Assembly: GCA_943787485.1 (NCBI GenBank)
Contig: CALSMP010000001.1
Location: forward strand, 186,001 to 250,000
Source of the DNA: an uncultured Luminiphilus sp.
GTDB lineage: Bacteria; Pseudomonadota; Gammaproteobacteria; Pseudomonadales; Halieaceae
DNA length: 64,000 bases
Reading direction: 5' to 3'
Part shown: positions 61,217-64,000 of the stretch, one piece after another
How the letters are laid out: every line of letters starts with the position of its first letter
Position numbering within the stretch: position 1 is the stretch's first letter
Position numbers and translations under genes: made by a program
The notes under the pieces: generated by a model
What the model saw: only the letters and a program-made list of their open reading frames with translations
Told to the model about the DNA's origin: nothing
The model's database searches: none

Positions 61217-61834
61217 GTGGAATTGAGTGTCGTTAAGCCCGGCAATGCAGCAGCAGGCACGGTATCAGTGTCGGAAGCTACATTTGCCCGAGAATACAAT
61301 GAAGCCCTGGTTCACCAGGTCGTGACAGCTTTTCTGGCTGGCGCACGGCAGGGTACCAAGGCGCAGAAGACGCGAGCGGAAGTCGCTGGTGGCGGCCGTA
61401 AGCCTTGGCGTCAGAAGGGCACCGGTCGTGCTCGCGCGGGTACCATTCGCTCGCCAATTTGGCGCTCTGGTGGTACCACTTTTGCGGCTAAGCCGCAGGA
61501 CCACAGCCAAAAGGTCAATCGCAAGATGTACCGTGCGGCAATGCGTTCGATTCTGTCGGAACTGGCGCGAACTGACCGATTGGTCGTTGTTGAAGGTCTC
61601 GGCGTTGAGCAGCCTAAGACCAAGCTGTTGGTTGAACAGCTGAAGGGTCTGGGTGTTGAAAATGTGCTGATCATCTCTAGCGAGATTGATGAGAACCTCT
61701 ATTTGGCCTCTCGTAACTTGCACAAGGTAGACGTGTGCGACGTCGATGCCGTTGACCCGGTAAGCCTGATTGCCTTTGACAAGGTGCTGGTCACTGTCGA
61801 TGCAGTGAAAAAGTTTGAGGAGGCGTTGGCATGA
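61217..61834 (+). CDS. rplD: Ribosomal protein L4
   Basis: 50S tunnel protein; in E. coli also the repressor of the S10 operon. GTG 61217, 205 residues: [14 protein letters not shown] and [13 protein letters not shown] form the tunnel loop. Overlaps rplW by ATGA. The absence of a long operon leader suggests the E. coli L4 control does not operate here (inference). Confidence 0.98.
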   Translation: MELSVVKPGNAAAGTVSVSEATFAREYNEALVHQVVTAFLAGARQGTKAQKTRAEVAGGGRKPWRQKGTGRARAGTIRSPIWRSGGTTFAAKPQDHSQKVNRKMYRAAMRSILSELARTDRLVVVEGLGVEQPKTKLLVEQLKGLGVENVLIISSEIDENLYLASRNLHKVDVCDVDAVDPVSLIAFDKVLVTVDAVKKFEEALA

Positions 61835-62127
61835 ACCAGGAGCGTGTTTTTCAGGTTCTGCTTGGACCTCATATGTCGGAGAAGGCCGCTATCGCTGTCG
61901 AAAACGGCAATCAGTACGTCTTTAAAGTGGCCATCGATGCTACCAAGACGGAAATTCGTACTTCAGTGGAGAAATTGTTCAACGTCAAAGTTGACGATGT
62001 TAGGACGCTCCGCGTGAAGGGAAAGAGAAAGCAAAACCGATTTGGCTGGGCGACCAAGCCGACTTGGAAAAAAGCCTACGTAAGGCTGGAGCAGGGTCAA
62101 GAAATTGACTTTGCTTCCGTGAGTTAA
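61831..62127 (+). CDS. rplW: Ribosomal protein L23
   Basis: 50S protein at the tunnel exit, docking site for trigger factor and SRP. 98 residues: [23 protein letters not shown] and G-K-R-K-Q-N-R-F-G. Overlaps rplD by four bases and lies 13 bases before rplB. Confidence 0.98.
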   Translation: MNQERVFQVLLGPHMSEKAAIAVENGNQYVFKVAIDATKTEIRTSVEKLFNVKVDDVRTLRVKGKRKQNRFGWATKPTWKKAYVRLEQGQEIDFASVS

Positions 62128-62140
62128 GGGGACGGTTGCT

Positions 62141-62968
62141 ATGCCAGTTGTAAAGAGTAAACCGACGTCGGCGGGCCGTCGTCACCAGGTTAAGGTGACG
62201 AACGCTGAGCTGTACAAAGGCCGTCCGCACGCACCACTGCTGGAGAAAAAGTCCAAAACCGGTGGCCGTAACAACCTAGGCCGCATTACCACACGTCACA
62301 TTGGCGGTGGTCACAAGCAACATTATCGCGTGATTGATTTCAAGCGCACCAAGGATGGCATTCCCGCTAAGGTTGAGCGCATTGAATACGATCCAAATCG
62401 CACCGCACATATTGCGCTGGTGCTTTACGCCGACGGTGAGCGCCGTTATATCTTGGCCCCCAAAGGTGTTTCCGCAGGTGACGTCCTATATTCAGGTTCC
62501 GCCGCGCCAATTAAGGCTGGTAACTGCCTGCCTATCCGTAACATTCCCGTGGGCGCTGTTATTCACGCTATCGAATTGAAGCCCGGTAAAGGCGCCCAGC
62601 TTGCGCGCTCAGCAGGTGCATCTGTGCAGCTGGTTGCCCGCGAAGGTCAGTACGCCACGATTCGCTTGCGTTCCGGCGAGATGCGCAAGGTGCCAGCTGA
62701 TTGCCGCGCGACCTTGGGTGAGGTATCAAATTCCGAGCACAGCCTCCAGAAGCTGGGCAAGGCGGGTGCTGCACGCTGGCGAGGCGTTCGTCCGACGGTT
62801 CGCGGTGTGGCGATGAACCCGGTCGATCACCCCCACGGTGGTGGTGAGGGTCGTACTTCCGGTGGTCGTCATCCTGTGTCTCCTTGGGGTGTTCCGACCA
62901 AGGGCTACAAGACCCGAAAGAACAAGCGAACCGACGGCTTTATTGTGCGTCGTCGCAACAAGAAATAA
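62141..62968 (+). CDS. rplB: Ribosomal protein L2
   Basis: Universally conserved 50S protein needed for subunit joining and peptidyl transfer. 275 residues, intact: K-P-T-S-A-G-R-R near the start, G-G-H-K-Q-H-Y-R near 56, and the conserved [13 protein letters not shown] with the functionally important histidine. Normal in every respect. Confidence 0.98.
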   Translation: MPVVKSKPTSAGRRHQVKVTNAELYKGRPHAPLLEKKSKTGGRNNLGRITTRHIGGGHKQHYRVIDFKRTKDGIPAKVERIEYDPNRTAHIALVLYADGERRYILAPKGVSAGDVLYSGSAAPIKAGNCLPIRNIPVGAVIHAIELKPGKGAQLARSAGASVQLVAREGQYATIRLRSGEMRKVPADCRATLGEVSNSEHSLQKLGKAGAARWRGVRPTVRGVAMNPVDHPHGGGEGRTSGGRHPVSPWGVPTKGYKTRKNKRTDGFIVRRRNKK

Positions 62969-62990
62969 TCGCTGAAGGAATCAGGAAGCT

Positions 62991-63266
62991 ATGCCACGTT
63001 CATTGAAAAAAGGCCCCTTCATCGACCTTCACTTGCTTAAGAAGGTTGAAGCCGCGGTTGAAAGTAACGATCGACGTCCGATCAAAACTTGGTCTCGTCG
63101 ATCCATGATTTCCCCCACCATGGTGGGCCTCACGATTGCCGTCCACAACGGTCGGCAGCATGTTCCCGTTTTGATAAACGAAGACATGGTGGGCCACAAG
63201 TTGGGTGAGTTTGCAGTGACCCGCACGTTTAAGGGCCACATCGTAGACAAGAAGGCCAAGCGTTAA
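62991..63266 (+). CDS. rpsS: Ribosomal protein S19
   Basis: 30S head protein contacting S13 and tRNA. 91 residues: [17 protein letters not shown] and [31 protein letters not shown] run precedes the ATG. Confidence 0.98.
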   Translation: MPRSLKKGPFIDLHLLKKVEAAVESNDRRPIKTWSRRSMISPTMVGLTIAVHNGRQHVPVLINEDMVGHKLGEFAVTRTFKGHIVDKKAKR

Positions 63267-63286
63267 GGCCGTTGGAGAGAGAGACG

Positions 63287-63625
63287 ATGGAAGTATCAGC
63301 AAAGCTCCGCGGCGCGCGTATCTCCGCGCAAAAAGCCCGATTGGTCGCCGACCAAGTGCGTGGCAAGCCCGTGGGTGAGGCGCTCAGCTTGCTTGAGTTC
63401 AGCACCAAGAAAGCCGCTCATCTGGTTCGAAAGGTGCTGAATTCGGCGATTGCAAACGCCGAAAACAACGAGGGCGCAGACGTGGACGAGCTGCGCATAT
63501 CGACCGTATTTGTCGATGAGGGATTAACCATGAAGCGCATGCGTGCGCGAGCAAAGGGTCGTGGTGATCGAATATTTAAGCGAACTTGTCACATTACTGT
63601 GAAAGTTGCGGACAGCGAAGGCTAA
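63287..63625 (+). CDS. rplV: Ribosomal protein L22
   Basis: 50S tunnel protein; its loop lines the exit tunnel near macrolide sites. 112 residues from ATG 63287 (GGAGAGAG upstream): [17 protein letters not shown] and the loop [11 protein letters not shown]. An in-frame ATG at 63272 adds five residues and overlaps the binding site, so it is not used. Confidence 0.97.
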   Translation: MEVSAKLRGARISAQKARLVADQVRGKPVGEALSLLEFSTKKAAHLVRKVLNSAIANAENNEGADVDELRISTVFVDEGLTMKRMRARAKGRGDRIFKRTCHITVKVADSEG

Positions 63626-63638
63626 AGGGGACTGACGC

Positions 63639-64000
63639 ATGGGTCAGAAGGTACATCCAACGGGTATTCGCCTTGGTGTGGTCAAGGATCACAACTCAGT
63701 GTGGTATGCGGATAGCAAGAATTACGCGAAGAATTTAATCAGCGACCTTGAAGTTCGTGACTACGTGCTCAAGAAGCTAGATGCCGCATCCGTCAGCCGG
63801 GTCGTTATTGAGCGTCCTGCGCAAACCGCTCGCGTCATTATTCATACAGCGCGGCCCGGTATTGTGATCGGCAAGAAAGGCGAAGACGTTGAAAAGCTGC
63901 GCCAGGAGCTCAGCAGCAAGATGGGCGTTCCGGTCCATATCAATATCGAAGAAATTCGCAAGCCTGATTTGGATGCACGTTTGGTCGCGCAGAACGTTGC
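63639..64000 (+). CDS. rpsC: Ribosomal protein S3, 5' part (cut by window end)
   Basis: 30S protein at the mRNA entry. The first 120 residues are present: [14 protein letters not shown] and the KH-domain loop [10 protein letters not shown]. Ends open at 64000. ATG preceded by AAGGGGA. Confidence 0.97.
   Translation, partial: MGQKVHPTGIRLGVVKDHNSVWYADSKNYAKNLISDLEVRDYVLKKLDAASVSRVVIERPAQTARVIIHTARPGIVIGKKGEDVEKLRQELSSKMGVPVHINIEEIRKPDLDARLVAQNV

Overview
The window is a chromosomal stretch of a gammaproteobacterium. The gene order murB-side birA, coaX, tRNA-Thr(UGU), then tRNA-Tyr/Gly/Thr, tuf, (tRNA-Trp), secE-nusG-rplKAJL-rpoBC, rpsL-rpsG-fusA-tuf, rpsJ-rplCDWB-rpsS-rplV-rpsC is the classical gammaproteobacterial rif/str/S10 order. 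PQQ synthesis genes, an ExaC-type aldehyde dehydrogenase, acetoacetyl-CoA synthetase and a 407-residue EF-Tu would fit a marine oligotroph such as the OM60/NOR5 (Halieaceae) clade; that placement is inference and not proved by the sequence.

Layout. 1-189: 5' end of a RimB-like retropepsin gene (minus, cut by the window). 428-7657: one-carbon and cofactor run glyA, nrdR, ribD, ribE, a ribBA-like gene, ribH, nusB, thiL, pgpA (plus, mostly overlapping or nearly so). 7669-10668: isoprenoid block ispA, xseB, dxs (minus). 10717-17613: an SGNH-like envelope protein divergent from a GGDEF cyclase, hslR-yrfG divergent from cysQ, a ydcH-like gene, ogt, a Kef-type antiporter and a small membrane protein. 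17827-19521: birA, coaX, tRNA-Thr. 19.5-30.2 kb: an accessory block splitting tRNA-Thr from the other three tRNAs; it holds secreted proteins of unknown function, tiny membrane or lipoproteins, an NAD-binding protein, acetoacetyl-CoA synthetase, a GNAT, a fatty acid hydroxylase-family protein and an SDR. 30.3-48.6 kb: tRNAs, tuf, tRNA-Trp, secE-nusG-rplKAJL-rpoBC and the str operon. 48.8-59.9 kb: a second accessory block between tuf and the S10 operon, with a giant 16-repeat DUF11 surface protein, a TM2 protein, an aldehyde dehydrogenase and pqqCDE. 60.0-64.0 kb: S10 operon, rpsC cut by the window end.

The most important quality point: between the two almost identical tuf genes the sequence carries dozens of one-base indels in essential genes (secE, rplK, rplA, rplJ, rplL, rpoB, rpoC, fusA), while everything outside the tuf pair reads cleanly. 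This looks like low-quality sequence in a gap between assembly-breaking repeats, not biology; coordinates of those genes are given for the whole reconstructed gene.

The best biological leads are a RibBA-like protein that has lost active-site residues in both halves, a tandem pair of secreted two-domain proteins of unknown function, the 2,214-residue DUF11 protein, and the two accessory insertions into otherwise deeply conserved gene order. No mobile-element genes, CRISPR array or rRNA were seen.
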